Of a stretch of DNA of 64,000 nucleotides, positions 22,101-35,420 are shown one piece after another. Position 1 is the first letter of the stretch. Each line of letters begins with the position of its first letter. The translations under genes were made by a program, and so were the position numbers. The notes below the pieces were generated by a model. The model was not told the origin of the DNA and made no database searches. It saw only the letters and a program-made list of their open reading frames with translations. This stretch comes from Macquaria australasica (Eukaryota; Chordata; Actinopteri; Centrarchiformes; Percichthyidae): positions 1,178,001-1,242,000 of the forward strand of contig SEMN01000102.1 in NCBI GenBank assembly GCA_005408345.1, in the 5' to 3' direction.

Positions 22101-23189
22101 GATTCTCCTGCAAGTTCTGCAGTTATATTTTTCTATGATTTCTAAGCAAATTTATGGACTTTTACATCCTCTGGAAGTGTTAGTCACACTGAATCTAAAA
22201 TATGTTTCATTTGACTGAGTTGTGACTGACTAGAAGTATGAATGTTTGACGCAAATCGGGTAGGTAAAGTCTTTAAAATAACTTAATTGCCTCCATGAGT
22301 TGTGTGTCACAGCCACTGCTGGAGCTCCAACTTCTGACCATGTTGGTTAATGGGCCAAATCAGCGGCCAAACTGCAATGACCAGCTTCCCGTTGTTTTCA
22401 GAATGCCGGCATGCACCTGTCCCTTTCACCTCATGCAGTATCTTTGCCTTGCACCCTCGGTGGCCCCCTGCAAATCCCTGCACACCTCACAGTTTGATAC
22501 TACACTTCCCACTATGCACTGGGATGGGGTCGTTCATTGGACTCTCCCTCCCTGGTAAAAGCCCACATCTTTCAAACTCCATGGTCCCACTTCTTAACTC
22601 AGACTTTCCATTAAAGACTTGAAGTCTTCAAACCCAAGGACTCAATGATGAGCAGATCATGCTTTAAGCTGTAATGTGTCAGTGGTTTTGTCTGTCTAAA
22701 ATTCACCAAAATGATCAAGACCTGAGGTGATTCTTTTGCTTTTTTACCACTGGTAAAAAGGTGCAACCTTTTTCCACAACTTATTTTGGGGAAAGAAACA
22801 TATTACAGTTCTTTTATTGAAGTGAAATTCAGTGCAGTACATATGCACATGTTTCTTATTATGAAGACACGTTAGAACTGTCTTCACAAGCTCTTTATGA
22901 GTAGTGCTCTTTGTGAGGAGTAAACTGACCTTCATGTGTAAAACTGTTGGATTTTTCCTTCAAACTTTAGTACATGCTTTAACTCAAAGGTCTCCTGTGA
23001 AGTTTTAGACCACTAGTAGTGCTGTGAAGCCATACTTTAATGAGCGGGTGCCCATTTTCTTTGTTTCTTATGCACAAGCACATGGGAGACGCAGTACTCA
23101 TTCCCACCAATGGCCTCATGCTATTCCATTGATTAATAGCTGATTCTGGTTGAAACGGCAAGAAATATGTGCCAGCAAAAGGCAGGGAA

Positions 23190-23527
23190 GGGCTTGGAAA
23201 GGACCCTAAATCCACAGTTGTTTGGTTTCACAATTCAAGAGTTAATGATCAGGCTAAAATTATGAAACATTTGAGGAAAAGCTAAATGTTTTGCCTCCTA
23301 AGCTTTTTTTTTTTTTTTTTAACAAAAAGTATGCTAAGAAAGTCTATTCATGCACTAAAAGAGAGGATATTATTGGAATGAAAAGGAATTAATATCAGTG
23401 TTGACAGACTTAACTGGAGACAACTTACTTACAACTCACATTTCTGTCTGATGAGAGAAAGGATCCCCACTAAACACACCACCAACTCCCCTGCTGATCC
23501 CTGCATTCACACCCACACACACACATT
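23190..23527. repeat. Local duplication, copy 2 (block order B-A-C)
   Basis: The same three blocks as at 20.85-21.31 kb reappear, but in the order B (23,190-23,251), A (23,251-23,301), a poly-T tract, then C (23,324-23,527). Copy C again ends in CA dinucleotides, here only a short run. Confidence 0.8.
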
Positions 23528-24686
23528 CTCTTATTACTACATCATAGTACTAGATCATACAAAGGGTGAATTATCGTAGAACAATTATTGTACGGCTGGC
23601 AACACTGACAGATGTAAACAATGCAGATTTAAAAATATTTTTAAAAAATGACTTTGCAAATGTTTCACGAGGAAGGAAACTCATAGGACATGTTAGCTTG
23701 GCCCTAAAACAGGCATTTCAAAGTGTGCCCAGCAGAGAAATATTTATTTGGTCCTAGTAAGTGTAAACATGTAAGAATACACACATTTTCTATCTGTCTG
23801 ATCTCCACACAGGTACATGACATTAGCAGTTAGCTCACAGTTTTTTGTCTGAGCTGAACCAGCTGCTTTTAACCCTGACAGGGCTGAGCTTCACTGTTGT
23901 GGCTCTGAGCACGATGAAGTCATCTGTTTTATCACGCAAAGGATGTTTTCAGAAATTGTACAATGGGATGTTTCAACCAATGGGATTAGTCAAGAACACG
24001 TTCCAGCAGTGCTGCTGTTAATTTCATGCTTTGTTCATGCAGTTACTACTTTGAAAAAATCCTCTTAAACATCAGAAACAACTGTTGACAATTACAACAA
24101 CCACAAATATTTGACAAATGTGGAAAGTTACTTTGAAAGTGATACTCCACCTAAAATCTAATCTGAGTCATATTTTGCTGAAAATATCACCTTTTGTAAC
24201 ACAGTGAGCATGCCAATTTTCAGGAGAAAAGTACATTTTGCTGAATGAGTGTTTTTAAAAGTTTCTGTTGATGTTTAGAAGTTTTTTTTGGACACTTGGA
24301 GGCAGTGCAACCAGCTGTAAACACAACATCAACATACTATAATCTCATAAAGTTTATATGGCAAACCTCTTAGCCAACAGTTACATATATACACATCCAG
24401 TAAATACGGCACAACATTGGCATTTATTTGGAGTTGTGTTTCTGGCCATCTGATGAATGTAAGTCTAATATTCACTCTCTGTTTTGGTCTCCACCAACTC
24501 CTGACAAAAATATCGGGCTCTTTAGCTGCTAAATGCTCAACAATGTTCACCACCTAGCTGCTAACCTTGTCTGGTTGCCACTTATTGCCATGCTACCTGG
24601 CACCAAAGAGATTTTTTCGCTGAAAACAGCTGCCTGATCCATCTGGAAATGAAGCTGGTGAGAGTGACCCAAAACAGTAAAGTTAA

Positions 24687-25423
24687 AGCTGGGGTAGGCA
24701 GTTTTCTTTTGGCGTCATTGGACAAAAATGCCATATTAACTGTGCATCATATTGTAATTCAAGTGGTCTGAGAGCAGACCTCCATTTCAGCCCCTCCTCC
24801 TGCCTCTATTTTCAGGCTTCAGAAAATCTATCCCGTGACGTTAGACTTTAGCCAATCACAGGTTATTTCAGAGAGACGTTGTGTTCGTATTGGCTACAAG
24901 AGCAGATGTGTGTACACGTCCCTTCAGACGGTGAAAACCTGATTCAGTGGAGGAAAATCCTGCCGAAAATCATGAAACTTGTGATAAATTTCCAACACCT
25001 CCTTTGTCTACAGCAGCGTATAGTACAAAACAACACGTCCTGCCTCCACACGGAGCTTCAGGCTCATTATGTTCAATGCCATGGCGCTCATAACCACTAG
25101 TGGCAAAGACGCATGATGACAAACAATGGGGAATAACTTTTGACGGGGGACAGTGGTGTGTGTGTACGGTGTACTAGCCTCTCTTCCTGCGGCCGCGAAG
25201 TGCTGGAGGGGCGTCTTTGAGAAAACAAGTCACAGCGGGAGGGACCACGGTTTCGGTGAGGCTCACGCCGTGGAGAGCGAGCCCTACGAGGGATACAGTT
25301 TCACTGGGAATTCGACTCCTTCTGTTGCCGGTCAAAGTTGTGGATTTGGCGGGAGGGGCTTTGCGGAGTGATACGAGGCAGCAAAGTTTTGCCTAGGTTG
25401 CACAGATTTTGCCTACCCCAGCT
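24687..25423. mobile_element. Non-autonomous TTAA-flanked inverted-repeat element
   Basis: The 14-bp terminal repeats AGCTGGGGTAGGCA (24,687-24,700) and TGCCTACCCCAGCT (25,410-25,423) are perfect inverted copies. Each is flanked on the outside by TTAA (24,683-24,686 and 25,424-25,427), the target-site signature of piggyBac-type transposition. The 737-bp interior has a GC- and CpG-rich part near 25,180-25,380 and no transposase. The piggyBac link rests only on TTAA and is tentative, because the repeat starts AGCT rather than the more usual CCC. Confidence 0.7.
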
Positions 25424-25427
25424 TTAA

Positions 25428-26219
25428 AGGACAGTAAAACAAAAACAATGTGCTCAAAGACGTTAAAAAGCTCTGTAGAGGTGAGGGGAACCTGCAAAGT
25501 TGGGTGATAATTCTCTGTGGGTTTGTTACTATAAGTGACACTTTTCACATTACACATAGTCATTTGTCCCATTGTAAATACAAAAATATTGATTAGTGCA
25601 GCTTTAAAAGAGTGACTAATTGTATTCCAAAATTATTCCACCAGCTGCAATGTTTACACTCTTAGGTTTAAACAGAAAAGCATCTGCATAATATTTTTAC
25701 TGGCTGGGTTTCAGCATAAATTCTTCCTCATGGTCTTCAGCACTGTCCTAAGTATGTAATTTGCTATTATAGTGAATTCATTTCTGATGTAATCAGAGAG
25801 AGTTACAGCCAGGGTTAAAGCAGGGAAACTCCTCTGTGCGTGCTGCTATAATGTAATCCTCTGAGTGTCTCTGGACAATCCTGGCAGATTCATTTTGAAT
25901 TTATCTCTCTTTAAACACCTTGTGGAAACAATCGGTAAATTACGATGAACTGAAAACAGCATTTAATCTTTTGGATTGAGTCAACTAGTAAATCTGATCT
26001 CGGCCTTGTTTCAGCATTTAGGAATGTGTCCAACTCGTTTTTCATAATGGGATGAAAAACCTGAGGGCTGAGATTGTTTGACTTTTGGATTAGATTTTTT
26101 CTGGCTATGTCTCTATCCCACTAAAACATCTAAATTTCATAATGTAAGAATTGTGGTAAAAGTGGAGCACAAGAACCAACCCTAGGGACTGGCTGTCTTG
26201 TATGCTGTTTGTCTGGACA
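25428..26219. other. Intergenic stretch, nothing recognised
   Basis: AT-rich sequence without a supported gene, RNA or transposon end. Confidence 0.5.
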
Positions 26220-26610
26220 CTGCCTTTGGACCATAAATCCTATTGCAAAGTTAGTTGGTTGGATGCTTAATATTAACATCAATACCATTACCACAACTAT
26301 TACTCTACATCCCTATGTGGAACTGTACTGTGCTGCTGTATGTACTCTTTCCTCCTGCTCCCCCCCCCCCCTTCAACCCAACCGGTCCAGGCAGATGACC
26401 GCCCACCTAGAGCCTGGTTCTGCTCGAGGTTTCTACCTGTTAAAAGGGAGTTTTTCCTTGCCACTGTCGCCTAGTGCTTGCTGATGGTGGGAATTATTGG
26501 GTCTCTGTAAACATAAAGAGTCGGTCTAGACCTGCTCTATTCGAAAAAGTGCCCTGAGATAACTTTGTTATGATATGGCGCTATATAAATAAAACTGAAC
26601 TGAATTAAAA
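26220..26610 (+). mobile_element. LINE 3'-end copy, inverted partner of the 5.7 kb element
   Basis: This copy matches the reverse complement of about 5,731-6,035. Shared landmarks include AACATCAATACCATTACCAC, CAGATGACCGCCCACC, GTTTCTACCTGTTAAAAGGG and the terminal GGCGCTATATAAATAAAACT. Only the 3' UTR is present, as expected from incomplete reverse transcription. A run of 11 C interrupts it near 26,360. Confidence 0.85.
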
Positions 26611-28947
26611 ATGTATCACATCTGTTTGAATTAATGAAAAGGGTCTACTATAATTATCTGTACTCTTAACAAAACCATGAAGGTTTTCACAGCATAGTAA
26701 AATGCTGTTACACAACATTTACAGCCTGTAAATGATATGTGCTTTTCACTGGCAAGAGAGAAGGAAGAAAAACTGCTCTCTGACTTTGTTGTTTCATTCA
26801 AATGGAAAATTCAGAAAACAGCAGCATATGTGGCTGCAGAAACTCATAATGCCTTCTAGTATCTTCTAGTGTATGGTAGGCTTAAGGTAATGTCTTCAGA
26901 TTGTTTTGTCTGACCAAAAGTTCAGAATCTAAGGATATTCATTTTACAGAGATATAAAACAGAGAGAAACAGCAAATCCTCACATTCAAGAAGCTGGACA
27001 CCGTGGATTTTTGCTTGGTAAATGACTCAAAGACTTAAGTGATTATCAAAATAACTGCTGATACATTTTCTGTCAATTGTCTAATTGATTTATTGACCAA
27101 TTGTTGGTCAGTGCTTTACAAAAGAAAAACTAAATTAAGACAAATCTGCACCACAATGAAATAAAATCTAGTAAATAAAAGTACAGTAAATAAAATAGAA
27201 TAAAATAACCCAAATACAATAAGTTAAGATAAAAACAATGGGGCACAGTTGCTTTTACCAAAGCAGAAAGTACCAGAAACCTGTTTCATTGCTAGGTTTT
27301 TTGGTTTGTTTTAGTAGTAGTGGTGCAGTAACCTGTCCTGCCCAGTAGTTTGAAATAGTATGTGGTTTCAACGCAGCCTGCTGTCATAACAGATTTATAA
27401 TAAGTGGTGCGTATCGTCTTAAAAAATGGCTTCTGCGTAGCATGCTCTTGTGTATCCTGAAGCCATTTGGAGGTGAATCGTCTTGCTCTAGGGCACCTCA
27501 GCAGTGGGAATGGGTAAGGAGCATCCACCTACAAACCACCAGTTAGAGGCCCTAGTGTAATAAACATGAATAGATCCCTCAATGGCTTCCCAATAGTCAG
27601 TTGTTTAGAATGCTTGGGAACTGAACACAGATTGGCCATATGGACACTATATATCTTTAGTTTTATAAATCCTTATTGGTGTTTGTGTGGTAACAGTTAA
27701 CACATAACCTGGGAAAAATGTAATCGCTTACTTACAGTATTACAGTACATCATAATCTCAACAAATAAGGGTATTATTAGGTTTTCATTATATTATTCAC
27801 ATGTATTACATTATGTGCAGTAATTGTGTTATGAGCTCGTACAAGGTACCTGAAGAGTAAAAGAAAACAGTCGGCTCCACTCTTGAGTGAGGCAATGTGA
27901 TTTGATTTGACGTGCACACAGAGAGCAATAAGATTACATAATCCAAAATTATTTCCACCCTCATATCCTATTGTTTCTTCAGTCTTCAGTCTCAAGTTTA
28001 TTTTCTGTGCAAGCTGGATAGTCAAATTTATTTTGCAACAAAAGGAAGCCTGTGCATCAGGATAATTGTTCTCTTGTTCTCGTGGGCATTTCTCCAATAT
28101 CAACTAACTGAGTGTTTATTGCAACAATTACAGAGGGAGGATGTGTCTTTAACAATGTAAAGACCTGAAGAATGTAACTCTAAGACTGCTGGCTAGGTGT
28201 CAAAAAATGTACAGCACTTTAAACACAACGTATTTAATAGTAGTTTGATGGTTACTTGGCATTCTGGGATGGCCTGTCAGAGGAGACCTTGACATTTGTT
28301 AATTCAGGTGTGAGGACCTCCCTGCAGAGGAATGCAGTGTGTACTGGTCAACTGTTTAGATACAGCAGCAGTATACATTAAGCCAAGCGTTTGAAACAAA
28401 TCCTGACCATGGTGAAATATGTCATCTGGTGAAACAGTGTGTTGAAAAAGAGCCCTTTCAGCTGCTTCCTTTATGGAACTCAAGTATTTTTATCCAAACT
28501 TTAACACTGAACTGTAAACAGACAGCCTTCAACAGTTTTCAACTGCACTGCTGTCATACCTCCCAGGATTGTTGAAGGAAATATGCCTATGGTGAGGATT
28601 TTTAACAGTATGAAGATGGTAAACCACATTAACTTCAAAGGCAAGGGGTAAACCTAAGGGGCACTCCACTGATTTTACACATGAAGTATAGTTTACTTAT
28701 AGGAGTACTACTTGGTCTGTTCTTCTGTTGCTCTGAAGGGAGCTTTCTGAATTCTGATGATGGGTTGTCTTAGTTGGGCTGAGAGACAACATTTTTAACA
28801 AAAGCTTGTGTTACCAACTGGGATTGTTGAGTTTGAAAGACTGGGGCATTTACCTAGCAGGGAAGGCTAAACAAAATCTTGTTTTTGGAGCTTGACCCAT
28901 ACTAGGGACTAAAAGTCTTTTTGGTTGTTTTGAAATCTCATTTTTTT

Positions 28948-29170
28948 GTCATTTTGTGTCTCTTTGTAGTCGTTCTGCATCATATTGTAGTCATTTAGTG
29001 TCTCTTTGTAGTCGTTTTGTATCCGTTTGTAGTCATTGTGCATCTTTTTGCTGTCATTTTGCCCCCCTTTGTAATCATTTTGTGTCTCTTTTTGATAGTA
29101 TTGCATCCTTTTGTAGTGGTTTTGCATCTCTTTGTGGTGGTTTTGTGTCTCTTTGTAGACATTTTGTGTT
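28948..29170. repeat. 21-bp-period minisatellite
   Basis: About ten degenerate copies of a 21-bp unit close to TTTGTAGTCATTTTGTGTCTC are arranged in tandem. Because 21 is a multiple of three, both strands stay open and read as heptad-like peptides (minus strand QNDYKET type). These are a by-product of the period, not evidence of a gene. Confidence 0.85.
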
Positions 29171-32100
29171 TATTTCAGTGACATTTTCCAGGTGAGCCAT
29201 ACTCTGAGGTGCTGCTGTTGATTCAAAAACAGCAGACCCACAGTGACACTCCTCTGCACAGTTATTATACTTAGTACTACAGCACACTATACAAAATATT
29301 ATAGGAAACCATCAAAGAAAGCCTGAGATGCAGCTGTAATATGAAAGAAAAAACAAATATTTGATCTGGTTGGCAGACACTCAATATTAAAAGGAAATAT
29401 CTACTTTCAACTGAGCTCTTTGACTTTCCAATAAGAAATGTTAACAGTCACTTAAAACACAGACTCTGGTCTAGGGGCCCCCTGACCATTCAGGCCCAAT
29501 ATTAAACAACATTACATTTCTGGAGTACCCATTTAACTAATTTCTTTAGAACTTTCGAAACTAAGTCAGTCTTTTTTCAGGCTCTGAAGAGGATCACTAA
29601 CAGAGATGTACTTCTCATTTTCAAAGAGGACATACTGTATCATTAAGTCACTAGTTCACAGCCAACCCTACAGCAGGAGGTGCCACACTGCAACCAAAAA
29701 CCAACCCCAACCCTCAATTAGTAATATAGTACATCAAGGACTTTTAACGGCCCATGACTCTGTGATCCAATTATGAGAGTTATCAGGAAAAGGGCACCAA
29801 CCCAGTGTGCACCTCTACCTAAACTCCATATACTGTAGTTTTACTGTGCCTGGACAAATGCAGGGCAAATGCGTTCTGGGGATTGTGCTGAAACAAATAC
29901 ACGACAGACCAAAGGAGAAAATTAGATTTAATACATAAATTGTATTTACAGGAATGAAACTTAATATTTAAAAATGTTACTAAAGTGAACTGTTCTGTAT
30001 CCCATATGGGTATCTTCTCAAATAGCGTGGAAGTCCAAGGCATGACAAATGGCTTGCTCCCTAGCTCCCTTCATCAGAGACGAACATAGCTGATGCCATC
30101 TGTTGATTAGTTCCACATTATTTTTGTTCCGAGGATGAGGACATTGTGTACTTTTCAAAATGCAGTATGCAGATGGAGGGCTCCGTGTTGATGAGAAACA
30201 TAATGATGCATAATCATTGCTATTGTTTGTGCCTCTGCACATTTACTTTCTAAATGTAGGGTTTTGTGCAACTCTGCAATGTCTGCTCTCTGCCTTATGC
30301 TGTGGTTTGGAGAGAAACATATACAGTGGTTCTTGAAATGCAGCCAATTACAACTCACAAAGGGTAACAACTGTTCAGAGCCTGTCAGATGAAACTCTGA
30401 TCCAAATTTCAGATTGGAAAAAGCTGTTGTGTGGGGAGTGTTACATACACACACAGGGGCCTTCAGTCCTGTTTAAGTGACATGGCCTTGCCTATGTGCA
30501 GTAGACTAGCCTTCAACGTGTCCAAATGTGTCAAAGTATAAAAGCCTTTTTGTATAATTTCCCAGATTACAGTTAAATGGTAAATAATGATATGAAGGAA
30601 CCCAGTTAATTCAGAATTACAGCAATATAGACACTGATGAGCCACTATGTTGGGTGTGTGTAGGACTTTACACAGATACAGGGCATCAAAAACATCCTAT
30701 CCCTTGTGGCCATGGTCAAAACTACAAGAAGACTGATCAAGTGCTCCATGGTTGACTGCTACCATCTAGTGGCCACAATACAAAACTACACTGAGCATAT
30801 GACTCATATGTTTGGAGTGTCTGACTCATGCTCACTTTATCAGTTAATGGTATTTATCAGCCTGGGCTTTCTATCTTGACAAGTTGGCTTCACAGGATCA
30901 ACACAGTTTCCTGTTTTAGATGAATAAAAAGATACAAAGCTTTTATAACGTGTCACATCCTGTGCAGTGTATGTTTTCTAAGTTGCTAGAATAAAGAGCA
31001 CCCACAGCATAATTCAGGCATTAACAATGTCCCAGCATCATAATGAGCCAAAGAGATTTCAAGGGGCCTTGGCAGACAAGTGGCTGCACTGGATGATGGC
31101 CAGGGGCACAAATATAGACAGGCAGTACGGTTGCACTGGGGCCCCTGGGGTGGGGTGGGGCCATAGAGAGCGAGGTCCTGTAGGGGGTAAAACACAGCAG
31201 TAAGACGAAAATGTTCTAATCTTTTTCTTTTCCTTTTTAAAATATGAATACATTTGTTTTGTCAATGCTGTAGTCAATGCCGTGTCAAATACCTTACCTT
31301 TGTTTACCAATTACCTTTTTTTCAAGATTCTCCCATTTCTTGGCTGCCTGTGCCCCTGTCAGCCTCCCCTGCAGTCTCATCATCTGTGCAATTTTACTGT
31401 ATGCACAGTAAGACAATTGCCTGCCAGCTGTACATTAAAAACACTGTATACTACAGATAAAATTAGCAGCATAACAATCAATACATGTCTTGCAATCAAT
31501 TCAAGATGTAATATAGTGATATAAATGAAAACTCACTCCCAGGCTAGTTTGGAAGCATTGCACTTCCCTGTATAAAGAGCCTCATTGCTACTTCTCAACT
31601 TTATAAGGAGCTCTGTCTCCTCTTCAGACCCTATAACAATATGAAAACAATCATAGCTATTAAAATGTTTCATCAAGCCTCACAACATCAACACAGGGAT
31701 AGCAAATGAGTCGATGCATGTCGGTTTTTGGGAAACATGAGATAAATAGGCTACATAGAGCTATAAAAGTTTTACTTTATGACAGATGAGCTGAATATAT
31801 GAAAATATGTTACACGTGTAGATAGACGACATGCTGTTATTACAATAAGTAAAACTTACCTTGTTCAATTTATTCGTCTACTTCTTCGATGGTCAGCAAC
31901 CAGAGTTTTACGTACATTATTTCCACCTAACCATGGATGTATTTTCTTGCACCAAATGCATGACTGCAATGCATTGTGGGTGATATACACCTCTGAAGTG
32001 ACCATTGTTGTTGACTCGATCCCTCAGCCCTCCGAGGCTCGATCTCACCAAGTTCACTTCAGTTTTTCAGACAAATGGAGCGACACTTAAGATGGTGGCG

Positions 32101-35054
32101 GGGATTCCCCCGAGGGGAAGTCAATGAGGCCTGTTGAACAACTAATGATACGCCAGTGAGTATCTTAGCTCCACCCAACTTCCACCTGAGCAGCTGTCCA
32201 ATCAGCCATGGTAATTGAACACACTTGTGTGAGTGTGGGCCTTTAAAGAGGGCCTCTTTCAGAGCAATATTGTAGCTGTTCCAGGTGTTATAAAGTCTGA
32301 GTATTTTATAAACTGTTGGTAAGATTATATTTGATGAGCTTATCATACTGTGTGTTTTGTATGCAAAACCACCAAGTATCTACAACCATCCAGTTAAGTG
32401 GAATAAAATCTACAACATTCCCTTTTAACTGTAGTGGAGTCTCACAAAATGGAAATACTAAGTGCCACAAATTTGTAATTAGGTGCAATACTTAAATACT
32501 GAAAATGTATTTTACTGTTTCCCTCCTCTTCTTCTGTGCTTTAGTAGGCTTGTTGCAGATGCTTTTTACAGTTATGCTATTTTCTGATTCAATGCATGCA
32601 GAGAACATGCAACTTCTGATCTGTAGTTATGATACACCTCCGTCAAGGCTTTAAGAGAGGCTCAAAGAAGTACAAGCATAATTGCTAGTAAGTAAATGCA
32701 CACAAGCAGTTGGTTTTTATTTCCAACCTTGGCTAAGACAAAAAGAAGCAAGAAAACAACAATCAACACAGTCTATTATAGTCTGGTTTTAATTTATTCT
32801 AAAGGCTGGCGTGATTTGCACCCTCTGCCTTTGCACAAATGTCTGCAGACAGTGAGGCTCCACGGTTTGAACTCCTTTCCTGAGGTAAAGTAGAAACATT
32901 AATCATATCAGCTAAGAGGAACAGAAACTGTCACATGAAAACTAAAAAATACAAGAACTTACAAAACATGATGAGTGATGATTTTGGTCCTGGTGTTTTG
33001 ACCTCCAACAAGGGAATTGAGAGAAAATATTTTATCAGGACATTATGTGTATTTCAGTGACTCAGAGAATAAAAAAAAAACAGCAGTCCATGCCCTTGAA
33101 TGGTGTGGAAAATGGCCCTTTAAAGACATTTTTGAGTCCATGGATTGCCTCTGTGCATGTGTTTCAGGCTCCCTCAACCGTGGCGCAGTCTCAACACTCC
33201 CCCCATCATGTGGGCCACAGATGAGGACTGACAGTTCCTTCCTGCAAGGACAGTAACCAAGTGTCATTTCTGAAACAGTATTTCATTTAACCGGAATCTG
33301 TGCAGAAAGCTGAAGGAGACAAATTGTCATATTCTACAGAGCAGGTAGAATATGCAATGTGCAATGAAATACATTCATATTTGAGAGTTAAAATGTTTAA
33401 TTTATGCTATATGGGTTTTCACGGTCTCTCGTGAGTTAGTGGGAGGTAAAGAAGTGTGGGAAGTTTTCCTGGCTAAGACTCAGAGGGCTGTTGATGCTAC
33501 ACAAGGGGCCTGCTACAGGACATGACAAACCCCCGCTGCAATGTGAAATGGCTGCCGGGGTATAACTAAAGCCTGGGAAATGCAAAAATAGTGACAACTA
33601 ATGCACATCCTGATCTGAAGTTGTATTCTATTCTGTGCATTTATAGATTTACAAATCTCCATTACATTAATGGAACATTTAAGGCTGCAGTAGGCAAGGT
33701 TTTAACTTAATATCACAAAGTGGGTCTGCAGCCTGAATTAAATGATGGTGTCATGTATTGTTGCTTCTCCATGCATATGGAGTCACATATCCAACCTTAA
33801 AGAGGTGCAGAGTCCCTTTTTTCAAACGACAAAAATCATCACTGTCGAGGCACTTCCACACAGTCAGCAGAGCCCCTCAGTGACCAGTTTCTCGCATTAT
33901 GATTCATGAGGCTGTTTGTTGCAAATGTGGAGCGAAAACATATCTGACTTCTCTAATCAGACACTGTAATTACAGCATCTTTGATATCTCATCAAAGGAG
34001 AGATATTTTCCCCAGTAGATGAATGTCTATACCACACATATTTCTGGATTATACCAAACTGAAGTGTAAGATCTGGAGCTCTCTAGCCTCTGTCATCTCT
34101 GTTATTTCATAAAACCTGTAAAATCAAATAATAATAATAATAATAAAAATCTTTTACAACTTTTACACATTTGTAGAAAGCTTTAATGTAATGTAATGTT
34201 TTCCTTCAATGAAACAGCCAAATCGTAGAGCAGTCTGACTCAGGAAGGAAGCTTCTTCCTGTCAGCAGCCAAGTCTTTGATATATAAATAAGCAGGAACT
34301 TCAAACGGTCTTATTACCATTTTCTGCAATTATTACAACTATTATTGATGGGATACCTTGTACATTATTTAGGAAATGAATGATTGTGTTTTATTGGCAT
34401 TGTTGGCTTTACTTTTCTTATTGCCTGGGGTCCCACAGAGCCTGATGCTATATGTGTAAATATAATACTAATAATTGCAAAGTCAACACATTTTTTCCCT
34501 TCAAATATATATTTTTATTTTCTTCTGACTTTGTTAAAAGCCTGTATGTAGAAATGTATTGCTAAGTGGTAACATTGGTTAACATTGTTATTACAGAAAA
34601 TAATTCAACATTGCATGTTTTAAATGTTATATAGGACTATGTATGAACAAAAATATATTCCTGTTGTTTGCCAAAAAGTCATTCACGGACAGAGAAATCT
34701 ACAGTACGTTATCCTACATAGTGACATTACTTATGTTTGGCGTCATTTAGACCCCAGAGAGGTTTAACTTGAATGTTAGACCTCTCACGAACAAACTGTT
34801 ATAAAATTCCAATAACAGAAATCCAAATAGACTTTCTCTCTCACACACCACACTAAAAAGAGTCCTGGCTCTGAAAGACAGTCAAACAAACTATTTCCAA
34901 ATTTATACAGTCTGTTCCCATGAGAAAGCCCACCATCCACAGAAACCACCTGGACCCCAAACACAACATTAAGAGTTCACTGAATCTGAAACTTTATCTT
35001 CAAGAGAGACTTGATTAATTAGAATCAATTTACTGAAGTGTACTCTTTTTAGAT

Positions 35055-35175
35055 ATTTTTTTTTGCCTTTACCCGATAGTATATTATAGAAGGGCAGACA
35101 GGAAGCATGGAGAGACAGAGGGGAATGGCATGCAACAAAACTCCCTGGCTGTGTTTGAACCGGACATGCCTCAGG
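35055..35175 (-). mobile_element. tRNA-type SINE fragment
   Basis: The plus strand shows GGGCAGACAGGAAGCATGG, then AGAGACAGAGGGGAATGGCA and TGCAACAAA, followed by a degraded GTTTGAACCGG. This order matches, in reverse, a common fish SINE whose tRNA-like head carries a B box of GGTTCGAATCC type. A better preserved relative lies in the opposite orientation at about 47,228-47,385. Confidence 0.55.
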
Positions 35176-35344
35176 ATGTGTACCAATTGAACACTGTGTC
35201 TATTTCCCCTATAATTAGTATCAAATACTTCTTTCGGGTAACCTTCCAAAGAATTTACAGTTATATGTCCGTTCCTTTCTAGGAAATTATTAGGAAACTA
35301 TGGGACGTGTAAAATGATGTTTTACCGGTTGTTTCTAGTTTACT

Positions 35345-35420
35345 AGTGCATGCTGGGATAGACTGCAGCCCCTGTGACCATATCAGGAAAAAACAAGTGT
35401 AGATTACAGATGGATGGTTT
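35345..35420. repeat. Fragment of a common fish interspersed repeat
   Basis: The segment with GCATGCTGGGATAGACTGCA, GCCCCTGTGACC and GATGGATGG matches the widespread fish phrase GGGATAGGCTCCAGCCCCCC followed by CGACCCTG and ATGGATGGATGG. Confidence 0.6.

Noticed and set aside
22295..22622. Two overlapping open frames with Cys- and Pro-containing peptides
   Set aside because: They overlap in different frames next to a dispersed repeat, with no family resemblance.
28948..29170. CRISPR-like repeat array
   Set aside because: The units are contiguous without unique spacers, diverged, and in a vertebrate genome; it is a minisatellite.
28909..29195. Open frames of 72-79 codons on both strands with repeating NDYK or SLCS units
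   Set aside because: They are generated by the 21-bp minisatellite; openness on both strands and lack of splice or start context argue against coding.
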